From contig CM038925.1 of assembly GCA_021904315.1 (NCBI GenBank), positions 2,234,501 to 2,298,500 of the forward strand: a DNA stretch of 64,000 bases, in the 5' to 3' direction. The stretch is from Sphagnum magellanicum (lineage: Eukaryota; Streptophyta; Sphagnopsida; Sphagnales; Sphagnaceae). The translations under genes and the position numbers were made by a program. The notes under the pieces are model-generated. The model saw nothing but the letters and a program-made list of their open reading frames with translations, was not told where the DNA came from and searched no databases. How positions within the stretch are numbered: the stretch's first letter is position 1; the number at the start of each line of letters is the position of its first letter. Below, piece by piece: positions 1-17,195 of the stretch.

Positions 1-1686
1 GGTAGAATCACCCATCACCAAACATATATTTGTCGTCAAACATTTTTTAATATTTTCTTCATTCGTCATCGAAATTGAGCAATTTTTGTGTTACTGAATG
101 TGCAAAACTAGAGGACTACAAATGTAAAGGAGCAATGCAGAAAACACAAGAAGAGCATGAGTGATAGTTTGTTATAAGTATTTTTTTAAATAGCTTTAAA
201 CACCTCTTTGATTCCAACCTCTTATCTTTCTCATTTTTAGTCCATTTTGAGTGATTTAAAACTTGATGGTTGCATCAACTAAAGCTTTACAAAATGTCTT
301 TGTATTCCAGAGGCAAAGATGCAACCATTACAAAGTTTAAGCTTGAAAGCCTAATTTGTTTTAATTCACCCATCACAAAATACTGAACTGCCTTAAACCA
401 AACACTCAATACACCCAATATCTTCCCCATTCATTTACCAGATTGAGAATTTTTTGCAGTGTTGGAAGCACTAGGTTGCAAGGCACAAATGTTCTTTGAA
501 CTTCAGAACCAGAGGAAAAATGTGAGGATTGGGCCTCCTTTAAGTTCTTAAGTGTTTGCTCACCAGTCCACCTAACCTAGGGCGTTTCTGGATTTAAGGG
601 AATATGGTCTTTTGATTGTTCACTATGGGCTGTTCTCTGAATCTTAAGAAGATTTGTCAAGTATTAGAATTTAGCAAAAGAACTCAAAATGACTACACAA
701 GTCTCCTAGGAATTCAATGGTTCCAAGATAAGGTGACACTCCCCAAGTCTCTTGAGAATTCAATGGTTCTGGGATATTGTCAAACTTGTAGCTTTCTGTA
801 CAATTTCCATCTGTTGTAGACTTGTCAAGTTTCCCCCATGACCCTGCTACATAGCTTGGCTAACAAAATGCAACTGAGGGCTTCACCAGTTCCCCACTAT
901 GGATGCAGGCTAATATCAAACATTAACCAAGGGACTGAGTTTCTGTCAAAAGAACGGCAGCAACAGGCAAACTCAGCCATGGTAATGGCTAGCTTGAAAA
1001 CAAAAAAGAATATCGAAAGACCTCAAAAATCAAGACAAACAGAGAAAGGGAGAAAAACTGGAAAAAGAAACTCCAAAAAAAACCAAAACAGAGAGAAGAG
1101 ACAAGCAGGACATTGGGACGATCATTAGAGGACATGGACCTTGCTGAAACAAGCTTCATGTAGTCCTGTGAATCTTGTGTGAAAGTCATGGATCCAGTTC
1201 TGCGGTAGTCTTCCCAATTAAACAAAGTAAACTCAGGCAACTGCAAATGGATGTTGTAAGACCATACAATGACGGTATAACTGCCACATTCAATTGCTGC
1301 AAAGTCAGCCATCTCAAATTATATTTTCCAGATTTTTCCATCACATCTCAATTCACATCAGATATTCTGAGACGTGTAATATTCACAAGGACAATGCCAC
1401 GTGCTCTAGAGATACAAGGCATAGATGCTGCACAAAAGGGCACCTAATCTTAGTCCTTGTAACTGACCACGGCATTTATCTGCCAGCAGCATCCCCCACA
1501 TACAACCTAGACAAATTTCAAGAAAATAAGTTTGCTCGATAGGGCCTTGAAAAAATGTTAAACCCTCTGCAGCACAGAGAATGTGTCCTGTAAGGTGTGA
1601 TACACCCATTGTGTAACAACATTTACCTCCCAGAGAGCAGGCCACTTGCAGCAGCATCCAGCAGTAAGTTCTCCCAACACCCCAAC
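1..1686. other. Downstream flank of the helicase gene, no gene recognised
   Basis: This stretch lies 3' of the minus-strand helicase and probably contains its 3' untranslated region next to the stop codon at 1687-1689. The short open frames here, including overlapping ones at about 838-1450, have no recognisable domain. They are lysine- or glutamine-rich and show no splice or codon pattern typical of exons. No RNA gene is seen. Confidence 0.5.
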
Positions 1687-6503
<4,817 letters not shown>

Positions 6504-7560
6504 GTGTATTCCCACCCCTCTCCAAATCTTTTCTTCCCCCCTCCGCTTCTCTCCTCCTCCTCCTCCTCCTTGCTCGCTCCCCTCTTCCGCTGACACTTCC
6601 GAGACACTTCTTGTGCACTGCTTGCTCTTTCTCCGGCCTCAATCCTTCGATCTCACCATCGCTACAAACAAAAGCTCACAACAGAAAAAAAACCAAACAT
6701 ATTCTCTCTCTCTCTCTCTCTCGATGTGCTGCACTACCACTGTTGCCCTACTTCTTCCCTCGACTGCGCCATCAGAACCTCGCAGCCTTAGCCCTCGCTC
6801 GCTCGCTCGCTTGCTTGCAAGGTGACGCTTCCTATTACCGTACCCTAAATGTCTTCGTGCATGTTCTGTCGTGTGTCTTTGGGTTTGCCAAGTTGTAGTT
6901 CCTTCTTTGTTTTGTCGAAGTCATTTCTCTAGGTTAAGCTTGTCTTTTAAGCGTTTGAGAAGATTCTTGCTCTTTTTTTCGTTGAATTTTGTGTGTTTTT
7001 GTTATGTTTTGACTCTCTGCTATCATTAATGATAGGTACTTCTGTAGCACACAAATGGCTTAGAGCTCTTAGAGCTTTTCTCCTCTTAGAGCTTTTGTGT
7101 GTCTGGGATGCCTAGTTATACAGGCTCTGGCTATATACGACTCCTTTGAGACAGAGTCATTCCATTCCTAACATGTCTCTTTCCAATGTCTCTTCTGATT
7201 TCAGGTAATCTCTAAGACTCATATCATTTTCAAGATTCCCGGTTTTCTTTCCGAGCAACATATGATCCCAATAAGCTCCAAGGTTGTGGTGATGGAAATA
7301 CTGTTGGGTTTTCTTTCAGAAATCTTGCTGATCAGCAGTCCGTTCTCTATTTTCTGAGAAGTAAATTCTCTGAAGACGATTAGAAGGTTTTTTGGGGCAA
7401 AAGCACCTCAAAGTTTTTGCCAATCTCTGTCCTGTTTCGGATAGAGATCTTATCTAGGTGTAATGTTGATTCCAGTCAGATGCTTTCTGTTGCTCAAACC
7501 TCTATAATAAGTCAGCCTTCTCAAGGTTCCAACAACATTAAAGAGAAAGCAAAAGAATGT
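6504..7560. promoter_or_regulatory. Helicase 5' leader and promoter region, with CT/GA microsatellite
   Basis: The region upstream of the helicase start is GC-richer than the rest of the intergenic DNA. It has a CT dinucleotide run at 6703-6722, which is GA on the coding strand, and a GCTC-type repeat at about 6791-6813. The run probably lies in or near the 5' leader. GA repeats of this kind can bind BBR/BPC factors, but that is inference. No convincing TATA box was located. Nothing coding is seen from 6850 to 7560. Confidence 0.45.
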
Positions 7561-7609
7561 CTAAGCTCACTGAGTCTTTTTCATGTTGAATGCTAATGTT
7601 TGTATAGAC

Positions 7610-7970
7610 ATTTTGGGCTGAATTGCTAACTGAAGTCATTGGGTAGTAGTCATGGCAGATTGTGACTACAATTCATGATGAAGGTGATATGGTTTGATGC
7701 CTTCGAAGCAACATGCATGAGGTAATGACTGCACTCATTGTTTTGTTTCCTCCTAAGTGGTGGTATGGAGTTTTTTTTCTACAATCTCATAGATACTAAT
7801 TCTCCCTTTCGTATCATGGCAGATTGTGACTACAATTCATGATGAAGGTGATATGGTTTGACGCCTTTGGAGCAACATGCATGAGGTAATGACTGCACTC
7901 ATTGTTTTGTTTCCTCCTAAGTGTTGATATGGAGTTTTTCTTCTACAATCTCATAGATACAAATTCTTGC
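7610..7970 (+). repeat. Dispersed repeat, two tandem copies
   Basis: A unit beginning CATGGCAGATTGTGACTAC occurs at about 7652 and again at about 7820, about 165 bp apart. Both continue through ATGAGGTAATGACTGCACTC to CTACAATCTCATAGATAC, with few differences. The same family, more diverged, occurs at about 59080-59240 and 60235-60330 inside FAB1 intron 11. There GTAGTCATGGCAG, GATGAAGGTGAT and ATGACTGCACTCATTGT can be aligned. I do not recognise the family. Confidence 0.8.
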
Positions 7971-8019
7971 TTTTGAGTTTATATCTTTGTATGCCACCAA
8001 TTGCCAAAATAAGTTTCTT

Positions 8020-10900
8020 CACTCCTTCCAGGTCTTCTTCATTGAAAGAGCTGTTGGAGGTTTTATGGGTTCAAATGAGAAAACAGATGGTAGAAAGTTC
8101 CATCTCACAATCACTTCAGTGGAAAGAAAATGGATGATCCTCCTTCATTCTTTCTTTCCTAGAGGAAAAACTTAGGAGCCAAGTATCATAGGAGGAAGTG
8201 TTTGAGAGTTCCTAAACCTACTCCCATTTAATGAAGTAAAGCTTCAAAACCTTCAGTTTCTTCATCCTAAACACAAGGTTTGGAAACCAAAGTTTAGTCC
8301 CCTCATCGGCATTGGGCTCTTCAATCCATTCATACATCAAAGGTGTTTTTTTCATTTAATTGAAACTTTGCTTCATGAAAATATGCGTAGTAGATGGGAT
8401 CTTTGACCTCATAACACATATGTTATAGCCATGGTTGATGGGTGCATGCATGGCCTTGGAAGTATCTTATGAATTTGATCATTTGTGGCTTTATGAGCTT
8501 TGCTCAAACCTTTCAACAAGTCCAAGATGGAGATGTCAATTTAGCAATTAAATGATGTATAGATTATAAACTCATCAAGTAGAAGTTGGAATTGAAATGT
8601 TTTGGATGAAGAAAGAAAAAAGAGACTTGATTACCTTCCACTTTCCTTTTTCCCCCAACGAGGTAAGTACACAAGTTTTGCACATAAATTGGAAATCAAC
8701 AAAGTTCATGGAGAAAAGAATGCCCACTTCTATAAGTGAATGGGCGAGGTTAGTTTGAAGGTTTAAATAACCAAGTTGCCCCAAATGAATCTCTTGACAT
8801 TGTATCAAAGTCACTTCAAAAAACAAATAATGTACCCAAAATACACAAACCTAAAGAGGTGACTTAAGCATTTTAGTCTCATTTATTCCAATAGTCGAAT
8901 GTTAATATTTCATTATACTTAGTACTCATGATGTCACTCACACATCGGGTCAAGTTCGAGCCAAAACTTTATGCCCAATCTCAAAAACGATTGAATCATT
9001 TGTGACATAATCCAATGGCAAGTTCAAGGCTTAGGCATGGTTGGTGACATAACTAATGGGGAGTTCAAGCCTCTATCGTTGTCAACTTCAAAGTTGTCAA
9101 AGTAGATCACCATTATGACTTGCTCAAGAATCCATAACCTTATGGTTGCAGTGCATTTGGGGAGGATTCCAAACATCTTCCACTCCCTTCTAAGAAGAAA
9201 TGATCAAGGAAAACACACTTCAAAAATCCTACCACAACGGATTGAATCACACATCTTTCAAACAAAGACATGAAGAGGTCATTGACAACTCCTTCCTTTC
9301 AGCCATCTCTCCCTCCTTCCCAAGAGGCACCCAATGAATTGTGGCCTTTGGACTCTTTTCCATCCCATATCATTAGGCAACTTTCCAAATCAAAACTTGG
9401 AGCTGGTTCACTAGTTCCTTCAAGCTCACATCACCCCTACTAAACTTTGTGATTACATCAAATTGCTTTTAAGTAAGTCTAGCTTGGTCTCCAAGTTTTT
9501 ACTTTGTTTGTACCCTAGATGTTTTGAGTTGGGTGAAGCCCTAGGAATGAGGATAACTCTTCATAACAAATGAGGCAAGCCCCTACATGTCATATATGGT
9601 CACATTGCATGGGGCCTTTTTAGGCATGAAATAACTAGCCCTTGGGGTTATTATGATTATACCCAATGTTTGATTTTTGATAGGGCAATAAGGTCCAAGC
9701 ATGATTAAGGTATCCTATTTGAAACGCCAAAAGGATTTTAAAGATTTTTCAAAGTTATTTTTTCTTTCACAAAATCTATGGCCCATTTTAAATTTATTTT
9801 TCATGTCAAATGAAATAAATTCTTCATTTTCAATTTTGTACATGCATCTAAATGTACTATTATTTTCACCTATTGAAAATAAAAATAGTAAAATTTATTC
9901 AATGTGGATCATGTTTTATCAATGATTATTTATTTATTTTCATTTTTTGAAGCCTTGTACATTACAATAGGACATTTGATTATTGTCACACTTGAATGTT
10001 ATATACACATTAATGCCTAAGCTATGTGTGGTATAAATTTTAAGAAAAAAATATTTTAAAATATTTTCTTAACAAGTCCTTGAATCATTTGTCACTAAAA
10101 TAAATAATTTTTTGAATTTTTTTAAGACTTGCTGAAAATTCTTAAACTTGTTCAAATTAGAATTTGTATGCATAAAATAATACTATATATATATATATAG
10201 AACAAAAAAAATTCCAATATCAATGTTACACTAATCTATAAAAGATCCTCCAATTGAATGGTACAATGGATATTTGGTGAATTTTTTTTTTCAATACCTC
10301 AATTATGTTTTGACCCCATAACATGTCTTTTTATGACATGTTAACTTATATTTTGACTTGGCCTTTCAAAAATTAATTAACATTCAACAAAAGTGATTAG
10401 TTCACAAAGTTCATACTCACATGTTGCAAATGTATGATGGATGAAAAATATTTATTCATACCCATGTCTTTTGAAAATGTTAAATAAGGGCCATTTTCAT
10501 TGAACTTTACTAAAAATGATAAAGCCTATACATTATTATTTGGATGATTACCATTATATGTAGTACATGCATTACTATTTACCAATGTTTGGGTAGATTT
10601 TAGGGAAAATGCACAAATTGGGCAAGGTTTCAAGCCAATTTTCACCTTGAATATTTGAAATTTTAGTTGAAACTTAATTACAGGTTCTCATTAGATTGAG
10701 AACCAATAACTTGGAAATTGGTTTGTTTGTTTGTTTTTCTTTTGATACATGTCAAGGTATTAATAAAAAAGAAAGGTCAAGGTATTATTATAATTAATAA
10801 TAGTCAGTCTAAATGTAGTAGGTAAAGTTAAAAGTTTTTTTTTTAAAATTAGGGTTTGAAGAAAAAACAACATTGTAAACTCTTGAGATGTTATGGGAAG
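8020..10900. other. AT-rich intergenic DNA
   Basis: No gene was recognised on either strand. There is a TA microsatellite at about 10182-10199. Open frames are short, AT-driven and without recognisable domains. The region may include decayed retroelements, but I could not support any protein motif. Confidence 0.5.
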
Positions 10901-10919
10901 GGAAGCTTCTTTTTCAAAA

Positions 10920-10926
10920 TACTCTC

Positions 10927-10958
<32 letters not shown>

Positions 10959-11168
10959 TTTTTATTTTTTTTAAATATATTTTTTCTCATTGGTCATTGC
11001 ATGTTGTGCATTGTTGCATTGTTGTTAACAACTTCATATCAGTATCATCTTTTTAGCTTACTTTGTGTAGGTATAGGAAAAGTTATTACTTCAAATTTAT
11101 GATAAACTTTTGGGGCAAATTTTAAAAACATTCCTTTTCGTTACAATGAACTTGTCTAACCACATTCA

Positions 11169-11201
<33 letters not shown>

Positions 11202-11560
11202 GTTTTCTTTCTTTTATGTTCTTTGTTTGTGTTTATTTATTTTTCCTTTCTTTCTCTTCCTTTATCATTTTTTTTCTTTTATAATGTTCCATCATGGTTT
11301 TTTTTTCTTTTTAAGAATTTTTTTTTCATTTTTTCTGATTTTTTCTTTTTTGTGTTTTTTTAAATATTTATGTCTGTGGTTTTTTTCTCTTTTTTTTTCC
11401 CTTTTTTCCTTTTTTTTGTTTTCCCTTCGTTTATGTTCCTTCACATTATTATTATTTTGTGTTATTATTGTTTATTATTTTATAACTATTCTTATTTCTT
11501 TCTTTTTTTGCTTTGGTTTTTTTTGTTTTATGTTTTTGTGTTTGTGAGTTTAAGATTAAT
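10920..11560. repeat. T-rich low-complexity tract
   Basis: Long T runs at about 10941-10963 and 11174-11201 are followed by some 350 bp of T-rich sequence to about 11560. The open frames across it encode almost only Phe, Leu, Ser and Ile, and are composition artefacts. Confidence 0.85.
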
Positions 11561-11599
11561 CAAGTCATTGTTTGTTGTGTGCAAGCTTTACTTTTAAAG

Positions 11600-13780
11600 C
11601 ATTTCGTTCCTACACTTATATAATTATTTTTGTCAGAATACAAAGTTGTAGGATAAGAAAATAAAATAAAATAAAATGAATTATTTGTCATTGTAAATGC
11701 TTGTAATTTTTAGTAATGAAATTGTCATGGGTTGAGTTGGGTTTTGGTGCATGAATATTATTATGCAATATTTATGAAATCCCTTTTGACATTAAGCTTC
11801 AACTCCCCAAGCAATGACTTTTACATCTAATCTCACAAACAATCATGTGATAAATAAAACTCAAAGTTGAACACATTACTAAAATTAAAGTATCACCTAA
11901 GGCAACATTCAAAGTGGTGCCTTTATTCAAAGGCATTGCCAAACATTAAAAAAATTATTTCCTTTGATTGATTTGTATGGACAAAGATTTCAAAATGAAA
12001 TGTTCTTCTTTAAAAATGTATAACTTTTCTAGTGCAACCAAGTAAATCTTACATGTTTAGGGTGCATTTCAAATACATTGTGAATTTTTTTGCCAATATT
12101 TTATGATTCAAATTTTTGTGATAAATTGTGTTGAGGTTTTAAAATTATAATGAACATTGCAATTCAAAGAAAATGCACTTGTGTGAGCCTTTGATTTTTG
12201 ATTCCTTGGCTATAAACATCAATGAAGTTTAATTTGTGATTTTGTGACTAGTTGCATTTGGAAATTGAATTTTGTAAAAATTGGTCTTTGTTCATTAATT
12301 GCCAAAGTGTGGAATTTGCTTATGTTTGAGTTGCCACAAAGTTATCTACAAAAATATATATATAATTGTGAAAATTTTAATTTGAAAAATCAACGATAAC
12401 CAATTACATGAACATGTCAAAAATTAGTAAATTTTTGTAATGTACATGGAGGCAACACTCTTGATGAAACTTTGGCTTCAAGGGAGGTAGACACCTTATG
12501 CATAATTTTTTTCATCTTTCATGTAAGGTGTTTCCTCCCTTCTCAAATGAATCATAGCCATGTAAAATTCAATCAAATATTTATCAAAGGTAAGGATTTA
12601 AAATGGGCATATTTTGGGAATTTGGGTCCCATGTGAAGCAAAATGGTTATCATCTTGCATCAACTCTTCATTCTTAGAAAGACTCATATTTTATCTTATG
12701 TTAAATCGAGTTTTAGCAAAAAATTATTATAATAATAGTCAAAATAATTATATATTATAACTTCATTCCCACTTCTTAAATGCAACTTAACATTATTTTC
12801 TCAAAAATTTTGTATCAAAAATATTTTAAATGTCTAAAAAAAGGGTTTCAATTTAGATTTTCAACCCCTCCACTTATCTTATTGGTCTTGTGATGGGAGC
12901 TTCAAATCTTGAAGGTTCTAAAACTAAACCTTTCACATGTGTAAAGAAATGTTCAATATTTTATTTTATTTTTTCAAAAATTAACATTTGAAAATACTAC
13001 AATTTTTTTCTTTTTATATTTTTGGAATGTTTCTTGGGTTGAAAAAAGGTGTGGGTTTGAAAAAGAATCTTCTAATTGGTGGAAGTTATTCAATAACATA
13101 GAAAAAAATCTAACTAATGGAAGGTATTTCTTCATTTTTCATTTTTAAATTTCATTTATTGAGTTTTTTTTTTTTATAAATTGGATTTGTAGTTATATTT
13201 TCTTTGGAATACATGACAAACTATTTAAATGAATCAATAAAATTCATTTAAAAAATGTGTCAAAAACATTTTCGTTGAAGTGCTACCATTGCCGTGAATT
13301 CTTGTGAGTAGGACATGTGACAAGAGATCTTTTAAACAATCAAATTTCATATCCAAAACTTCAACAAGTAGATCACCAAACCTTTTTGTTTCATCATTCA
13401 TCTTTGCAACTATTATGGTTAACTAATTACAAAATGAATTAAAAAACTTAGTTTTTACTAAAAGTTGATGTGAAGATTTGAGATTAGCTATGTCCAAACT
13501 TGCATGAAGGTCGGGTTTTTTGTTAGTTGATACAACATTCATTGTTGTTGATATTTTTTTCTTGTTGGATCTAAATTTCAATCCTTAAACAAAATTTGAA
13601 GATCGATATTCACTTGATATAACAATTATACACAAAGTTTAGGGGTGAGGTGCTACAATATCATGAGTAAATAACATGCCATTAAATATGTTGAAAAGTG
13701 TATACAATTCATGAAGGATTCTAGAAGTTTTGTCATTAATGAAAACTACTTCCTTTAAAGTTATATAAGTTTTGAACCAA
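11600..13780. other. AT-rich intergenic DNA, nothing recognised
   Basis: Sequence of very high AT content with no supportable coding region, RNA gene or terminal repeat on either strand. Confidence 0.5.
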
Positions 13781-13789
13781 ATATAAGAC

Positions 13790-14440
13790 CTTTGATTAGG
13801 TTTTCAAGTTTTCGTTACATGTTTCCCCCGTGTCCTTTGTTTCAAACCTTTATTTACATGAGTGAGATTAATGAACATGACACCTTTAAAGCAAAGATTG
13901 AGAGTCTCAAAATTCATGTTCAAAAGCATGAAATTAGATATTGGGATTTTCGGGAACAATTCAAAAAGCTTAAGGTCAAAACTAATCACCATTGAAATAA
14001 GGCATTGTAAGCTATCGACCAACTTCAATAAAAGGACAAAAAGATTGTAAATCTTCATCAACTTCTAGAGACACATTGCCATGAAACTACTAAATCTTCC
14101 ATCGATGAAAAGATTCATTTAATTGAGTACTAGGCTAAACAAATCTTTGATTTGCAAATTGTTAATGATTGGTATTGTGATCAAGTATAAAGTCTTCAAA
14201 CCATGATGCTTTGCTTGTAACGGTTGTTCATCGATTGAACAGAATATGACAATTTATTTCTCAATTAAACATTTACTAACATTCGCAACACTTAGGTGTT
14301 GTAACCAAAACCTTCACGATGGGAAACTTGACAGGATAAAATACAAATCAAAGCATTTCAATGAGGCATTTGAATCCAAGAATGTCGATGAAATTGTGTA
14401 CCATCATAAGTTAACTTTGTATAACTCCTTAAACCCCTAA
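13790..14440 (+). pseudogene. Decayed reading frame with coiled-coil character, unidentified
   Basis: An interrupted plus-strand frame encodes lysine/glutamate-rich helical sequence (for example KIHLIEY and KAKIESLKIHV) broken by several stops. It resembles the decayed coiled-coil part of a transposon protein, but I cannot name the family. No intact start or terminus is visible. Confidence 0.3.
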
Positions 14441-14689
14441 AAAAATCATTTTTTTAATATTATGGATTGTTTACAAAACTAACATTCATATTACAAAATT
14501 ATTTTATTTTATGATCGTGACACATTACTTCGATCTTTCCAATCACTAACTTCATGAGGAATTTCCCCACAAATTAAAGAAATACCATTAGTCTTGAAAG
14601 AAAAATATTTTTTTTAAAAACCATATAAAAATAAAATCAAGCATCCAAAAAGAGACAACTATCTCCTTCAAACAAAAACCAAAAAAGAA

Positions 14690-17150
14690 TAATGGTCCCC
14701 CCCCCCGCAAGCCAAAAAGAAATTAAAAGTTAAAAAATTATTTTGAAAAAAACACGCTGAGTTTAGCCAAGACGATAATGGTCCAACTCTCATAAATTGC
14801 ACCCGTTGGATTCGCCAATGGCGACCTGGGAATGGTGGATATGGAAAACCGTCGAGGGCAACTCTACGGACATGACAGCTTAGGAATCGCAGCAGCCGAT
14901 GCGTGGGCGGGCCCCCCCGCGCTCTTCTGCAGCCCGCGAGCGCGCGCCATGGCCGCTCCTGACGACAAAGCAAAGCGGCCATGGCGGGACCGTCGCGCGT
15001 TGCTGCGGATTTCATTTGACATCGAGATGCGCTGCTTTTATTCGATGAATCTCGGGGTGTTGTTAGTTTTCTAAAAAAAGATCAAGATATGGGCGTCGTC
15101 GTCGTCGTCTTCTGGTACTGTCTTCTTGACTATTGAGCCACCAGCTACCAGAAGTTTCTTTGTGGGAACTGTGCTCGGCTTCGTTTCCTTCTTCTTTTTT
15201 GATGCGAGCTGATTGCGCTTTTTTATGACTCCAATTTAGACTTTGTGTCGTGCGTGCGGGGATTCCTTTTTTTTGAAAAATAAATTGTGCCGCGCGTCTT
15301 CTTCCAAAAGCAAGGATCCTATTCCTCTCATCACTCAGTGTTAGCTACTTTTGGTTGGCTTCATTCGTTCTCCGTCTTCTTGTATGCGCGGGCATGAATC
15401 TTGACCACAAACGGCTTCAGCTCCGTGCTCGAAGTAATTTCTGGGAAGATACATGGCTGGCTATGCGAGCTGATTGAGTGCCTGATCAATCTAACCATGT
15501 CTTGCAGTGTCTACTTCTTTTTCGCAGCTCCATTGTGTTGTTTTTGTGTCTGTCGTCTCGTTGTGACGTGCCTGTTTGTATCATCAAAGACAGTTTTGCT
15601 TGTCACTTGTCTGTTGGATGCGGCCTCTGTCTGTGCCTCGGCGCGGTATGTTTGTTTTCGTGATGAGTTTGAGGAGACTGGCGCAGTGGTTCATTCGCCT
15701 GTCTTTTGTCCGTTCTTAGCTAATGTCGGCAGGTGGCTGCTTCGTTGCAGATGACTTGCGAATGATGGCGAGCAGCTTGCCTATGTCTGCCGCTTGTGCA
15801 AAGTGTGACTTGTTGGCTTCTGGTTCATGAGAAAGTTCTTGGACTTTTTTTCACTGGTAAGTTCGAGAGATTTTGTGCAGGCAGCGGAACTGCCGGCTCG
15901 AGGATAGGGATCAAGAATGCGGATGAGTGTCTATGTGTTTCTTGACGTTCGAGGTTTTCCACGAGTCTTTTACTACTGTACTGTACGTAGACAGTAGCAG
16001 CGGCTGTGTGAAAGCCATCTCCAGCTAAGAACGTTAGTGATATTTGTGGTTTCTCACTAATTTCGAGCTCGCATGATTTGCCTTACTCTGAGTGTTGTGA
16101 TCCTCTTCTAATGGATTTCTGCAAGTATGCGTAATGTGTGAGGCGCGATCCGACCGACAAAAGTATGAACCGTTGTTTTCAGAGTCTTCGTCGGCGAGCG
16201 ATCTGATGGCTGTGGAAAATCCCACAAACAATTACCGCAACCACCATCACCAGGGCAACGTTGTCTGTGCATAACGAAGCTTGGAAAAATGTCGTTATCA
16301 TATCTAGGCTGTGGAAACACCTGAAGCAACTGATGTCCGCAAGTTGATTCTTCTCGTTGTGATTTTTGTTGACAACTACTATGCTAAAGTGAAGCAAACA
16401 GGACGCTGTGGTGACGTCAAGCACTTGAGGTGTTTCTACAGGCTACATATGGGAGATGATAATAGTGTTGCGAAAAAATAATCTTCCTCTTGATCGTTCC
16501 CGAGACAAAGAAGAACGCACGAAAGTAATACGCTCTACTGCCTTATCTCAACAGTTTTCTCCGAGGTGGAAATGTCCTAATCGTCTACAGGATCTTTCAA
16601 TTCTGTAAGCTTGGATTTGCTGGACACCTTACTAATTGCGTGAGGAAAGATCTAGCTTGAAATCTATTCATTGTAATGAGAAGAGTCGTCGAGCGAGCAG
16701 AAGGAAGGAAGCTAAATGTGATAAAGTTGTTCAGAGTAAGAATTTTGCTCTATCCATCGTAAATCCCTGAGAAACGACCTGAAGACCTTCCAGTGAGAGG
16801 ATCTTTTCTCCTTTCATACAGGATGTGAATTGATAGGCAAGGTTTCCAGTTTCATAATTATGCTTGGGGACAATGACTGGAAGCAAACTCTACAGTTGCA
16901 CTGTGACGTGGTAATGTGTTACTAACAGGGCTTGATGGATCTGCTGTTGACAGTCTCATGGGCAATGGCCAATGACTATATAATTCTGGTCATGCCTCTG
17001 ATGCTATGGCCACCACATGACCACCTCTGAGCTCGGGGCAGTCTTCACTGTTTAGTTTTTATCCTTTTTAGTTTTGTAAGCATTTCACTATTTTTGAGAT
17101 TTTGTTGACCATCTTGGATGATGTCTTGTGAGCTGAAGCTCTGTCCTTAT
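14690..17150. other. CpG-richer non-coding stretch, possible promoter or leader of an unidentified locus
   Basis: From about 14700 the sequence changes abruptly. It becomes GC- and CpG-richer, with a GCGGGCCCCCCCGCGC-like core at about 14910-14945 and a GTC trinucleotide run at about 15093-15107. CpG content stays fairly high to about 16750. Such CpG retention contrasts with the flanks and resembles the 5' regions of the real genes here. No reading frame across it matches a family I know. Confidence 0.4.
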
Positions 17151-17195
17151 TTCCATTTGATGCATTGCAACTGATCATTCAACAGTCTTGTGCAG

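Noticed and set aside
11110-11547. Long Phe/Leu-rich open frame
   Set aside because: It translates a T-rich low-complexity tract; there are no motifs and no coding bias beyond composition.
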